From CAVQOB01 sp963714325 (GTDB lineage Bacteria > Pseudomonadota > Alphaproteobacteria > Rhizobiales > Hyphomicrobiaceae), in assembly GCA_963714325.1 (NCBI GenBank), contig CAVQOB010000014.1:124001-188000 (forward strand): 64,000 nt of DNA, written 5' to 3'. How positions within the stretch are numbered: position 1 is the stretch's first letter; each line of letters begins with the position of its first letter. Positions 27,233 through 36,009 of this stretch are shown piece by piece. Below the pieces are notes generated by a model. It was not told the DNA's origin. It did not search any database and was given only the letters and a program-made list of their open reading frames with translations. A program made the position numbers and the translations under genes.

Positions 27233-27308
27233 CGCCTCAGTCTCCCGTTCGCTGTCCGTCAAGCGAAGGGATCACCAATCCGCGGGCCCTGTCAATGCGC
27301 TGTCGGCA

Positions 27309-27731
27309 TCATGCCGCGCCATTGGCAACGCGGACTGCCAGCACGATCCACATCGCCAGCAGGACAATCGCGCCGCCGAGATAGACGATCGCCCGCCACC
27401 ACACGTCGTTGAATCCAACATGGATCGCCGCATGCACGACGCGAGCGATCGCGAACGCCCAGGCGAGCCCGACCATCAGCGCATCCACTTGCTTTGTCAG
27501 CAGCGCGAACGCCACCACCGCGTAGAACAGCACTGGCAGCTCGAACTGATTGCGGAAATTGTTCGCCCGTTTGGTCGCGGCCTCCGACCACTGGTTCTGC
27601 CCGAGCGCCAAATCGCGGTCGGTGAGCGGCGTCCTTGATTGCCGCAGCGATTGCGATCGCGCCGGCCCCATCGAGATCAGCACCGCGAAGGTGAGCAACA
27701 CCTGCAGAAAAACGGGATAGAGAATAGTCAT
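27309..27731 (-). CDS. MAPEG family membrane protein
   Basis: 140 residues, four membrane segments (about 3-22, 58-75, 80-98, 115-135). The MAPEG pattern is visible: GQNQWSEAATKRANNFRNQF with the conserved Asn-x2-Glu/Asn-x2-Phe-type stretch, then FELPVLFYAVVAFAL and ARVVHAAIHV. MAPEG proteins include glutathione-dependent enzymes; bacterial ones of this short type are mostly uncharacterised. The start at 27731 begins directly with the first hydrophobic helix. It is 43 bases downstream of hemH on the same strand. Confidence 0.82.
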   Translation of the reverse strand: MTILYPVFLQVLLTFAVLISMGPARSQSLRQSRTPLTDRDLALGQNQWSEAATKRANNFRNQFELPVLFYAVVAFALLTKQVDALMVGLAWAFAIARVVHAAIHVGFNDVWWRAIVYLGGAIVLLAMWIVLAVRVANGAA

Positions 27732-27774
27732 GATGTGGCATGTCTCCTGGTGTCGCCGCGGCAATTTGTGAAGT

Positions 27775-28869
27775 CTACAACCAGCCCATCAGCTCGCGCC
27801 GCACGACCGCCTCGATGGTTCGCATGCCGTCCTCGCTGTCATTGAGGGCAGGGATGTAGGTGAACTGCTCGCCGCCGTTCTGCATGAAGATCTGGCGGTT
27901 TTCGACGTCGAGTTCCTCCAACGTCTCAAGACAGTCGGCAGAAAATCCGGGCGCGATCATCGCTAGTTTTTTAGTGCCGGCTTTGGCGATCCGTTCAACG
28001 GTCTTGTCGGTGTAGGGCTGCAACCAGGGATCATTGCCGAAGCGCGATTGGAAGGTCGTCAGCCACGTATCGTCGGGCCAGCCGAGTGCTTCACGCAGCA
28101 TGCGCGACGTCTTTAAGCACTGGCAATGATAGGGATCACCCTTAGTCAGATACTTTTCCGGCATGCCGTGGAACGTCGCAATGAGTGTTTCAGGATGCCA
28201 GGTAAGCGTGGCCAGGTGCCGCCGGACCGAGTTGGCGAGTGCTGCGATGTAGACGGGATCATCACCGTAGGCGGGCGCGACGCGGACCGCCGGCTGCCAG
28301 CGCATTGTCATCAATGCGCGAAACGCTTCGTCGGCAGCCGTGGCGGTTGTCGCGGCAGCGTAGTGCGGATAGAGCGGCACCAGCAGGATGCGATCGCAGC
28401 CGTGTTCCTGCAAAGCGAGTATGCGGCTTTCGGTCGACGGGCTCTGATAGCGCATGCCCCAGTCGACGACGATCCGCGGATCGCCGGCAAGCGCGGTGGC
28501 AAGTTTTTCGGCTTGCGCGCGGGTGATGGTCTTGAGCGGACCTTCGTCGCGCTCGTTATTCCAGATCGCCGCGTAATCTTTGCCTTTTTTGCCCGGCCGC
28601 ACCGTCAGGATGATCAGGTTGAGGATCGGCCACCAGATCAGCCGTGGCACTTCGATGACGCGACGATCCGAGAGAAATTGTTTGAGATACCGCCGCATCG
28701 GCCAATAGGAGGTGGCATCGGGGGTGCCAAGGTTGAGCAGCAGTACGCCGATCCGGCCGTGTCTGACGGCGGGATGGCCGGCTGGCCGATGCAAATTGCC
28801 AAGCCCATCGGGAGTTGCCCGCTCTGCCGTGGCGCTCAGTGCTTCCGGTCCCGCCATCATCATCTCCAT
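27775..28869 (-). CDS. hemH: Ferrochelatase
   Basis: About 364 residues. Family blocks are IGVLLLNLGTPDATSYWPMR, RYLKQFLSDRRVIEVPRLIW, DWGMRYQSPS, LVPLYPHYAAATTATAADEA, the catalytic His in LIATFHGMPEKYLTKGDPYH, and FQSRFGNDPWLQPYTD, ending with the conserved C-terminal ETLEELDVENRQIFMQNGG. It inserts iron into protoporphyrin IX, the last step of haem synthesis. Several start codons lie close together (GTG 28872, ATG 28869, further ATGs within the next six codons); a GGAG falls among them, so the true start is uncertain by a few residues. Confidence 0.95.
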   Translation of the reverse strand: MEMMMAGPEALSATAERATPDGLGNLHRPAGHPAVRHGRIGVLLLNLGTPDATSYWPMRRYLKQFLSDRRVIEVPRLIWWPILNLIILTVRPGKKGKDYAAIWNNERDEGPLKTITRAQAEKLATALAGDPRIVVDWGMRYQSPSTESRILALQEHGCDRILLVPLYPHYAAATTATAADEAFRALMTMRWQPAVRVAPAYGDDPVYIAALANSVRRHLATLTWHPETLIATFHGMPEKYLTKGDPYHCQCLKTSRMLREALGWPDDTWLTTFQSRFGNDPWLQPYTDKTVERIAKAGTKKLAMIAPGFSADCLETLEELDVENRQIFMQNGGEQFTYIPALNDSEDGMRTIEAVVRRELMGWL

Positions 28870-29096
28870 CACCGAACCTTACGGACCTGTCGCCAGCCCG
28901 GATCAGCGACACGAACGCATCGCAGGGTCTGATTAGCGCGGGCATGCCGGTGGTGCTGCATCTTGTCAACACGTCGTGATGGAGCGCGCAAGCGACAGGT
29001 TGCATCAGGGGCTATTCAGACGGCGCGCGTCCTGCCACAAGAGGCGCCGTAAGGGGCGAAGCCCAATCCGGGGCCCAATCCGGGTGAAAGAGATGC

Positions 29097-30450
29097 ATGA
29101 CGCAAACGGCCGGATCGTCCGAGCGGAGCCTCTTCGGGCTCAGTGCGCCAGCGACGTTGCGGTTGGTTGCCGTGCTGACGTGGCTTGGCATTTGCGGTTA
29201 CATGATCAGTCCGAGGATTTCCGGCATCCTGCTGTTGCTCTCGGTCGTCTTGCCATCACTCTGGTATTTCTATCGCCATGACAAGCTGCCGCGGCTGGAG
29301 TTTAAGCCAGCCCTCGCGGTCCTGTTGGCCTTCGGCGTCTATTTGGCGATCAACGCGTCCTGGTCGCTCGCGCCCGATCTGGCGAAATGGATCGTGCTGC
29401 GCCATTTCCCGTTCGCTCTGGCGCTGGCATTGACGCTCCAGTTGCTCGCCGAAGACGAACCTGAGTTTTTGGGCGCCATGTTGCGCGCCTTCGTTTTTGC
29501 GTTTGCGCTGATGGCGGTGATCATGTTGTTCGAAGTCGTCAGCCAGATGGCGCTGCGCCGCGCCTTGAATAACCTGCTGCCGTTCACGCGTTCTTGGGAT
29601 CCGACTGTCATCAAAATTGAGAATCGGTCGGGTCGTTGAACTGACGAGCTTCTCGACCAATCGCAACGTCGCGGCCGTGAGCTTTTTATTCTGGCCGGCG
29701 GCCTACGCCAGCCGCTTGCTGGTGACGAACGGCGCCCAGCGGACGATGCGTTGGGGGGTGCTCGCCATGGCAATGGTGGCCGTCTTTTGGTCGATCCACG
29801 AAAGCTCGCAGGCGGCCGTCGCCGCGGGCGCTGCCACCTTCGCCGTCGCACGGTTCTCGCGGGTCTGGGGTTGGCGCCTGTTGCTGGCTGGATGGCTGAC
29901 AGCGACGCTGCTGGTCGTGCCGGCGGCACTGGTCTTTTCGAAGTGGAGTGGCATTCAACAGATCGTCGAATCGCTTGGAGTGCGAAGCATCGCGCGATGA
30001 TCTGGGAAACGACGGCTAAAAAGGTGTTGGAGCGGCCATGGTTTGGTGTTGGCGTCGGATCGACGCGCGTGGTCGACGAGATTCGATCGGCCGCCCCTGA
30101 CCAAGGCTGACAATCCCAATCTGCCGCCACAGCTGAATATCCACGCGCACAACGTCTACCTGCAAGCCTGGTATGAACTGGGATTGGCCGGCGCGCTGTT
30201 GCTGTTGCTCTCGGGAAGCCTGCTGTTGACGTGGATGCGCCGGATCGACGACCAAGCCTTCCCCTATGCCGCGGCGGCATTTGCGCTGGCCGCGACAATG
30301 GCAGCGTTCAGTTATTCGCTGACCTCGCCCTGGTACCTCGCCTCGTTCGGCTTGTCGGCCATCTTCATGCGACTGGCAATCGAAGGGGGCGACGCACAAA
30401 CAACCGCGGCCGCACGACAGCCGATCTTCGCCGCGCGGCAAATCGTTTGA
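29097..30450 (+). pseudogene. O-antigen ligase/polymerase-like membrane protein, frameshifted
   Basis: Joined frames give about 450 residues with roughly 11 membrane segments and the Wzy/WaaL-like pattern: ISGILLLLSVVLPSLWYFYR, NRNVAAVSFLFWPAAYASRL, and the signature HRAMIWETTAKKVLERPWFG VGVGST followed by HAHNVYLQAWYELGLAGALL (the periplasmic H-x-H-N-x-Y/F motif). The interruptions lie near 29630 (+1), 29970 (one base lost or two gained) and 30085 (+1). All parts are well conserved, so this is either a young pseudogene or sequence error. These proteins join or polymerise surface sugars. No glycosyltransferase cluster is adjacent. Confidence 0.75.
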
Positions 30451-30472
30451 CTTGGAACCAGGGAGGCCGGAC

Positions 30473-31426
30473 GTGGCCAGAATTGCAGTGCTCGATGACT
30501 ACCAGAAAGTCGCCTTGTCGATGGCCGATTGGTCGGGCCTTCTGGCCGAGCACGAGGTGACGGTTTTCACTACGCCGTTCGCCGGTTTGGATGCCGCCGC
30601 CGCCGCGCTACAGGGCTACGACGTGATCTGCATCATGCGCGAGCGCACACCCTTTTCGCGCGCCATGTTCGAGCGCCTGCCGGCCTTGAAGCTGCTGGTG
30701 ACGACGGGTCATCGCAACGCCGCCATCGATATGCAGGCCGCGACCGAACGCAGGATCGTCGTATGCGGTACCGATGCGTCGGGCCACGCGACAGCCGAAC
30801 TGGCGATGGGCTTGATCCTGGCGCTGATGCGCAACATTCCCTTTGAATCACAGGCGATGCGCGCTGGGGCCTGGCAGACGACCGTCGGGCGCGATCTGCG
30901 CGGCCGTACGCTCGGCATTATTGGTCTCGGACGGCTCGGCGCCGAACTGGCCGGCTTCGGCCGCGCCTTCGGCATGGGCGTCATCGCCTGGAGCCAGAAC
31001 CTCACCGCCGAGCAGGCCATCGTCCACGGTGTGACGCGGGTCGAGAAGGACGCGCTGTTTCAACAATCCGATGTCATCTCGATCCACACCAAATTGTCGC
31101 CGCGCACCGACGGCCTAGTCGGCGCCCGCGAGCTTGCGTTGATGAAACCACACGCTCTGCTGATCAACACCTCGCGGGGTCCGATCGTCGACGAAGCCGC
31201 ACTGATTGCCGCCTTGCAAGCCGGCCGAATCGGCGGCGCTGGAATTGACGTCTACGCGACCGAGCCCTTGCCGGCCAACCATCCCTTGCGCACCTGCCCC
31301 CGCACCGTGCTGACTCCGCACATCGGCTACGTCACCGAAGAGAGCTACCGCGTCTTCTACGGCGGCACCGTCAAAGCCGTCGAAGCCTGGCTGAAAGGCG
31401 CGCCCGTCCACGTCATGACCGCCTAA
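30473..31426 (+). CDS. D-2-hydroxyacid dehydrogenase (NAD-dependent)
   Basis: 317 residues. The N-terminal catalytic domain begins ARIAVLDDYQKVALSMADW. The Rossmann motif is RTLGIIGLGRLGAELAGFGR, and the NAD-family signature is HALLINTSRGPIVDEAALIA. Catalytic residues are Arg in HTKLSPRTDGL, Glu in TEPLPANHPL and His in TPHIGYVTEES. The PGDH/phosphoglycerate-type family reduces or oxidises small hydroxyacids; the substrate is not evident. A GTG start at 30473 is chosen for GGGAGG 7 bases upstream; a longer frame starts with TTG at 30452. It follows the O-antigen-ligase-like gene but is probably separate in function. Confidence 0.9.
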   Translation: MARIAVLDDYQKVALSMADWSGLLAEHEVTVFTTPFAGLDAAAAALQGYDVICIMRERTPFSRAMFERLPALKLLVTTGHRNAAIDMQAATERRIVVCGTDASGHATAELAMGLILALMRNIPFESQAMRAGAWQTTVGRDLRGRTLGIIGLGRLGAELAGFGRAFGMGVIAWSQNLTAEQAIVHGVTRVEKDALFQQSDVISIHTKLSPRTDGLVGARELALMKPHALLINTSRGPIVDEAALIAALQAGRIGGAGIDVYATEPLPANHPLRTCPRTVLTPHIGYVTEESYRVFYGGTVKAVEAWLKGAPVHVMTA

Positions 31427-31490
31427 GCTAGCAGCAGGCGACAGTCGTCTGCTGGACAGGGGCTAGAATCGCATGGCGAGGGCCTGGGAA

Positions 31491-31518
31491 GGGGTTTGCC
31501 AATCACTTGGCAATCCCC
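31491..31518. terminator. Strong hairpin between convergent genes
   Basis: GGGGTTTGCCAA (31491-31502) pairs with TTGGCAATCCCC (31507-31518): a 12-base stem with one T-T mismatch and a four-base loop. It lies midway between the ends of the dehydrogenase (31426) and the convergent flavin reductase (31627). There is no T run, so it is a weak or bidirectional terminator, or an mRNA 3'-end stabiliser. Confidence 0.45.
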
Positions 31519-31626
31519 CCTAGCCGACCCCTTGGTTATCAGCTGTAGCACCCCTTAAAACGCAGCTGGCGCGATTGACGCTGTTCGATGGTCTTTTGGG
31601 CCCGAACGCCTGCGGCCGCAATGGTT

Positions 31627-32181
31627 TTAACCACGCTCCGTCAGCATCCTGAACCGTCCGCCATGGAACGCCAACGGTGATCGATCGGAATGCGCATAGG
31701 CCATCACCTCGCCGATCAGGATGACGTGGTCGCCACCATCATGGACGGCATGGCGGCGGCATTCGAACGTGGCGGCACTTTCGGGAATGACAGGCACATC
31801 GCCAAACCCTGCCGTCGTCGTCAATCCGGCAAACTTATCGGCGCTGGCTTGCGCAAAGCGCCGTGCGAGGTCTTCCTGCTCGAGCGCCAAGACGTTGACG
31901 GCGAAGGCCGCTGCAATTTCGAAGATCGGCCGGCTCAAGGCGCGCTTGTCGAGGCTCCACAGAATGAGCGGGGGATCGAGTGAAACCGACGTGAATGAGT
32001 TCGCCGTGACGCCGACCGGCAGTCCATCGTCGCTCCGCGTCGTGACGATCGTCACGCCGGTCACGAACGATCCGAGCGCCTGACGCATCCGGCGCTGGTC
32101 GGTGGTCCGTCGTGGCTGATGGTCGGCGAAGGGCAGCTTCCGGCTGGTCATCATCCCCGTATATTGTTTTTCATATTTCAT
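31627..32181 (-). CDS. Flavin reductase (HpaC-like)
   Basis: 184 residues with the short flavin reductase domain: MRQALGSFVTGVTIVTTRSD, PVGVTANSFTSVSLDPPLIL, RPIFEIAAAFAVNVLALEQE and a final VILIGEVMAYAHSD. The GVTANSFTSVSLDPPL block is the FMN-binding signature of HpaC-type NAD(P)H:flavin reductases, which feed reduced flavin to two-component monooxygenases. Start at ATG 32181; an inner ATG pair 10-11 codons later is also possible. It is divergent from the NicX-like gene 72 bases away; no flavin-dependent oxygenase is next to it. Confidence 0.88.
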   Translation of the reverse strand: MKYEKQYTGMMTSRKLPFADHQPRRTTDQRRMRQALGSFVTGVTIVTTRSDDGLPVGVTANSFTSVSLDPPLILWSLDKRALSRPIFEIAAAFAVNVLALEQEDLARRFAQASADKFAGLTTTAGFGDVPVIPESAATFECRRHAVHDGGDHVILIGEVMAYAHSDRSPLAFHGGRFRMLTERG

Positions 32182-32253
32182 GTCCAACCGTCTGCTCCGG
32201 CGGTAAGGTGCCGTGCATAAAAAAACTCAAAAAATCGCGGCAAAGAGGCGTGC

Positions 32254-33312
32254 ATGTTCCAGGAACGCATCGAAGGCAAGTGGATCGACGTTTTTGCTGA
32301 GATTTTCGCCCGCTCCGGCATCGGCTCTGGCACCGGCAAAGGCGAGCCGGTCGCGCTGTTGTCCGAGACGCAGTCGCGATTCCTCAACGTCCGGCTGGCC
32401 GAGTTGGCCTGTCAGCGATTGGGCTCCAGGCCCTACAACCTCGTCGTTCCAACGCCGCGCAACGCTTCCCCCGTCGCCGTGCGTTCGACCGGCGCCTCGG
32501 AGGCGATCGCCGGGTTGGCGCCAGTCGTCAGCGCGTTGAAGGCGTCGCCGGTCATCATCGATCTGACCGTCGAAGGATTGATGCATGCCCGCGAAACTGG
32601 CGAAATCCTGCGCGCCGGCGCACGCATCCTCACCATCTCCAACGAGCACCCGGAAGCGCTCGAACGTCTGATCCCCCATGCCGAGGATGAGGCGCCGGTG
32701 CGCGCGGCGGTCAAGCGCATCAAGGCCGCCAAGCATATGCAAGTCACCTCGCCCACCGGCACTGATCTGACGATCGACCTTGACGGCGCGCAGACCGTCG
32801 GCGTCTGGGGCTTCACCACCAAGCCGGGCACGCTGCAGCACGTCCCCGGCGGTCTCGTCGTCAGTTTCGCCAAGGCCGGCGCCACAACCGGGCGCGTTGT
32901 CTTCGCGCCCGGCGACGCCAACCTGACCTTCAAGCGCTACTTCGAGACCGCCGTCACCGCCACCATTGAGGCCGATTACATCACCCGCCTCGACGGCAGC
33001 GGCGCCGACCTTCACCTGATGCGCGCCTATCTCGAAGCCTGGGGTGACCGCAACGCCTACGGCGTCTCCCATGTCGGCTTCGGCATGAATCGGCGCGCCC
33101 GCCGCGAAGCGCTGACACTCTACGACCAGCGCGACACCAACGGCACCGAATTGCGCGCCGTCGCCGGCAATTTCCTGTTCTCGACCGGCGCCAATGAGTT
33201 CGCCGGCCGCTTCACCGCCGGCCATTTCGACCTGCCCGTCTTCGGCACCACCATTGCGCTTGACGGCGTGGTGGTCGTCAAGGACGGCACGCTGCTCGAT
33301 GTCTTCGGCTGA
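32254..33312 (+). CDS. NicX-like ring-cleavage dioxygenase / M29-fold protein
   Basis: 352 residues. The C-terminal half closely resembles 2,5-dihydroxypyridine 5,6-dioxygenase (NicX) as I remember it: AYGVSHVGFGMNRRARREAL, then AVAGNFLFSTGANEFAGRFT and GHFDLPVFGTTIALDG. NicX holds iron with a His in the SH-x-G-x-G stretch and the HxD pair, all present here (SHVGFG; GHFD). M29 aminopeptidases share the fold and the HxD but also use two glutamates that I cannot place here. NicX opens the pyridine ring in nicotinate breakdown. The first half (ARSGIGSGTGKGEPVALLSE) is more variable. A divergent flavin reductase is 72 bases away. Enzyme family likely, substrate open. Confidence 0.7.
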   Translation: MFQERIEGKWIDVFAEIFARSGIGSGTGKGEPVALLSETQSRFLNVRLAELACQRLGSRPYNLVVPTPRNASPVAVRSTGASEAIAGLAPVVSALKASPVIIDLTVEGLMHARETGEILRAGARILTISNEHPEALERLIPHAEDEAPVRAAVKRIKAAKHMQVTSPTGTDLTIDLDGAQTVGVWGFTTKPGTLQHVPGGLVVSFAKAGATTGRVVFAPGDANLTFKRYFETAVTATIEADYITRLDGSGADLHLMRAYLEAWGDRNAYGVSHVGFGMNRRARREALTLYDQRDTNGTELRAVAGNFLFSTGANEFAGRFTAGHFDLPVFGTTIALDGVVVVKDGTLLDVFG

Positions 33313-33380
33313 GCCAAGATGCAGTTTGCAGAAGAACTTGCACCCTGTATTGTCCGGCAAATTTCATCGGAACGATTTCA

Positions 33381-34334
33381 ATGGCCTATCGCATCGATCT
33401 CAACAAAAATCTGAGCAAAGAGCTGACCCGCATCGGGCTCGAGCAGATCGCCGCATGCCAAACGCAGCTTGGTCGCGCCGAAAGCCGCGACGCCGGCGTG
33501 CACGACACCCGCAAAGGCTTCAAGCGATTGCGGGCGCTGATGATTCTGACCGAGCCAGTGCTAGGTGCGGCCATCGCCCGTCGCGAGCGCCATCGCTATC
33601 GCGACCTCGGGCGGTTGCTCGCAGCCTCACGAGACCACGACGCCATGCTGCGCTCGCTGGAAAACATCGATCGCCAGTTCGACCTTGGCCTCTCCGGACC
33701 GACCGCTTCCGTCGCCCGAGCGCTGCGTGTAGCGGCCGCAGAGCATCCCTCCAGCGATGTCGCCAAGCGCGTCCGAATAGGCCTAGATCGTGCGGCCAAA
33801 GTGATGGCTATGCTCGACTTTTCCTCCGCCGATCAGAACCAGATCAGCGCTGCAGCGGCAGCAACATACCGGGAGTGCCGCCAAGGGTTGCGCCGCGTGC
33901 GCCACGATATCGACGACGAAACCATCCACGCTTGGCGCGGTCGGGTACAGCGCCACTGGCGGCATATGCGCTTGCTCAGCAACGTCTGGCCCGCCGAATG
34001 CGATGCGCGCGTCGAGGCGGCACGCCAGCTCTCGCAACAACTCGGCGACCATCATGACCTCGCCATGCTGAAAGCCTTCGTCCGTGCTGCCGGCCGCGGT
34101 TCACTGTCCCGGAGGGATCGTGATGCCGTGTTGCAATTTGTGGCCATTCAGCAGAAACAGCTGTATCGATCTGCGCTCCCGTTGGGCGATCTGCTCTTCG
34201 CCGAGACGGCCACGGCCTTTGAAAAGCGGTTCCTGATCTACTGGCGAAGTGGCCGTAAACTGTGGAAAAAGCCGGCAGCATCGGAGAAAAATCTTCCCCG
34301 CGACCGCGGCGCTTTACTTAAAAGTGTTCAATAG
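33381..34334 (+). CDS. CHAD domain protein
   Basis: 317 residues, almost all helical, with the CHAD pattern of regularly placed His and Arg: DAGVHDTRKGFKRLRALMIL, YRDLGRLLAASRDHDAML, the second half GLRRVRHDIDDETIHAWRGR and RLLSNVWPAECD, then LSQQLGDHHDLAMLKAF. CHAD proteins bind inorganic polyphosphate through these basic faces and often sit on polyphosphate granules. There is no fused CYTH triphosphatase domain and no ppk gene nearby. It begins 68 bases after the NicX-like gene on the same strand. Confidence 0.9.
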   Translation: MAYRIDLNKNLSKELTRIGLEQIAACQTQLGRAESRDAGVHDTRKGFKRLRALMILTEPVLGAAIARRERHRYRDLGRLLAASRDHDAMLRSLENIDRQFDLGLSGPTASVARALRVAAAEHPSSDVAKRVRIGLDRAAKVMAMLDFSSADQNQISAAAAATYRECRQGLRRVRHDIDDETIHAWRGRVQRHWRHMRLLSNVWPAECDARVEAARQLSQQLGDHHDLAMLKAFVRAAGRGSLSRRDRDAVLQFVAIQQKQLYRSALPLGDLLFAETATAFEKRFLIYWRSGRKLWKKPAASEKNLPRDRGALLKSVQ

Positions 34335-34452
34335 ATCAGCCGATAAAATTCCTGGCAATTCCAGTCATTTCGTAGATGCAAAGCGTTTCAATCTCGGGCA
34401 GAAATGGGCGCGCCGAGCGGCAGGGGTTGGGGTCCGCGACGCAGGGGGAAGC

Positions 34453-35118
34453 ATGCGGCAGCGATCAATCCAGTTTTGGGTACAGCGGTTTCGGGTACAG
34501 CGACGCAACACGATGTGGCCTGCGCTCGCCATAGCTGTTGGCGTTCTCCTGTCTGTTGTCGCGCTGGCTCCCATGTTGGCCGTTGGTCAGACCAAACCAG
34601 CGTCCGAGGCCGAGGACTTGGCCGAACGCGCGCGCAAGGCGCACGCTGTGACTCAGCAGTTCGTTGACCGCTACAAGCTTGAGCTGTCCACCGCACTGAA
34701 GGATGGCCCGGTGGCCGCGTCTGGCGCCTACGCCGAGTTCGCAACCGGTATCGCCAGCGCGTTATCGGAAGAAACGCCATTCGAAATCACGCGCACCGCG
34801 CTGCGCGTGCGCAACGCCGACAATCTGCCGGACGCCTGGGAGCTGGCTAATCTGGAGAGCTTCGCTAAGCAGATCAAGGGCGGCGCCGACCCGAAGAAGC
34901 TCGAAACCTTTAGCGTCACGACCACCAAGGAAGGCCAGCGCCTGTTTCGTTACATGCGCCCGATCATGACGGGCGAACAGTGCCTCGTCTGCCACGGCAC
35001 CGACGTCAAGGGCGACGTCAAGGCCGAAATCGCCAAGACCTATCCGGACGACAAGGCGCTTGGCTACAATCTCGGCGAGATGCGCGGCGCCTTCACGCTG
35101 ATCCAGCAGTTGGACTGA
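34453..35118 (+). CDS. Membrane-anchored haem c protein (Tll0287-like, DUF3365)
   Basis: 221 residues. The start at ATG 34453 follows GGGGGAA. A hydrophobic segment at about 25-45 (WPALAIAVGVLLSVVALAPM) is a signal anchor, followed by a Tll0287-like sensor domain: QQFVDRYKLELSTALKDG, PFEITRTALRVRNADNLPDA WE, FRYMRPIMTGEQCLVCHG with one haem c site (CLVCH) near residue 183, and GYNLGEMRGAFTLIQ. Such domains occur in redox or gas sensors and as free periplasmic proteins. No kinase or cyclase is fused, so it is a single-domain haem protein. The frame is open upstream but without a better start. Confidence 0.85.
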   Translation: MRQRSIQFWVQRFRVQRRNTMWPALAIAVGVLLSVVALAPMLAVGQTKPASEAEDLAERARKAHAVTQQFVDRYKLELSTALKDGPVAASGAYAEFATGIASALSEETPFEITRTALRVRNADNLPDAWELANLESFAKQIKGGADPKKLETFSVTTTKEGQRLFRYMRPIMTGEQCLVCHGTDVKGDVKAEIAKTYPDDKALGYNLGEMRGAFTLIQQLD

Positions 35119-35200
35119 GCGTCTACTTTTCTCCGCCACAAGCTGCAGGTACAGTATCGACGCGCGGCGCCATCGACCGCACGCTTGGAATAACTTGGCC

Positions 35201-35887
35201 ATGGGCCTGCTTATCATCATTCTCGCACTCGCTTTCCTGCTGGTCGTGTTGCCGCAGATCTGGATCACCCGCGCCCTCGACCGCCACGCCGGCGAACGCG
35301 CCGACCTCGGCGGGACTGGCGGCGAGTTCGCCCGCCATGCCCTCGATCAGTTGAAGTTGACGCATGTCAAAGTCGAGCAGACCGAACTTGGCAATCACTA
35401 CGATCCCGAAGCTAAGGCCGTCCGCCTCGAATCGCGCTTTCTCAACGGCAAGTCTCTGTCAGCGATCACGGTTGCGGCGCATGAAGTCGGCCACGCCATG
35501 CAGGACGCCATGGAATTGCCGATCTGGCAGCGCCGCATGCGGCTGGCGAAATCGGCACAGGTCTTCAGCTGGATCGCGCAGGCGTTCCTGTTCGCGGCCC
35601 CCTTGTTCCTGATCATCGGCAAAGGTCCAGCGGCGCTGGTCCTGAACATCATCGGCTTTGCCGGCAGCGTGCTCGCCTCCGTCGCCATGCAGATCACCAC
35701 GCTGCCGGTCGAGTTCGACGCCAGCTTCAAGCGTGCGCTGCCGCTGCTCGAAAAAGGCAACTACATCAAGCGCTCGGATTTGGGCGTCGCCCGCCATCTC
35801 TTACGCGCCGCCGCCTACACCTATGTCGCCGGCTTGCTGCGCACCCTCGTCACCATCCCCGGCATCGGCCGTCTGCCACGGCTTTGA
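35201..35887 (+). CDS. YugP-like zinc metallopeptidase (Zn_peptidase_2 family)
   Basis: 228 residues. The N-terminal membrane segment LLIIILALAFLLVVLPQIWI is followed by LGNHYDPEAKAVRLES and the zinc site AAHEVGHAMQDA (HExxH, near residue 101). Two or three more hydrophobic segments follow (about 120-165 and 200-220). The motif order TELGNHYDP, then AAHEVGHA, then LPVEFDAS matches YugP-type membrane peptidases, whose substrates are unknown. ATG at 35201 is chosen over a TTG two codons earlier. Downstream is an intergenic stretch of 122 bases before parC. Confidence 0.88.
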   Translation: MGLLIIILALAFLLVVLPQIWITRALDRHAGERADLGGTGGEFARHALDQLKLTHVKVEQTELGNHYDPEAKAVRLESRFLNGKSLSAITVAAHEVGHAMQDAMELPIWQRRMRLAKSAQVFSWIAQAFLFAAPLFLIIGKGPAALVLNIIGFAGSVLASVAMQITTLPVEFDASFKRALPLLEKGNYIKRSDLGVARHLLRAAAYTYVAGLLRTLVTIPGIGRLPRL

Positions 35888-36009
35888 ACGCTATCAGTTC
35901 CCACTGCTTTCCAGTCTGCCGTCGCAGGCGAAGAAAAAACACTGTGCAGCCGTTGTGCATTGGCAACATGAGGCTTGAGCCGCTGCGCTGGTCGCGCTAA
36001 CGGGGAAGC

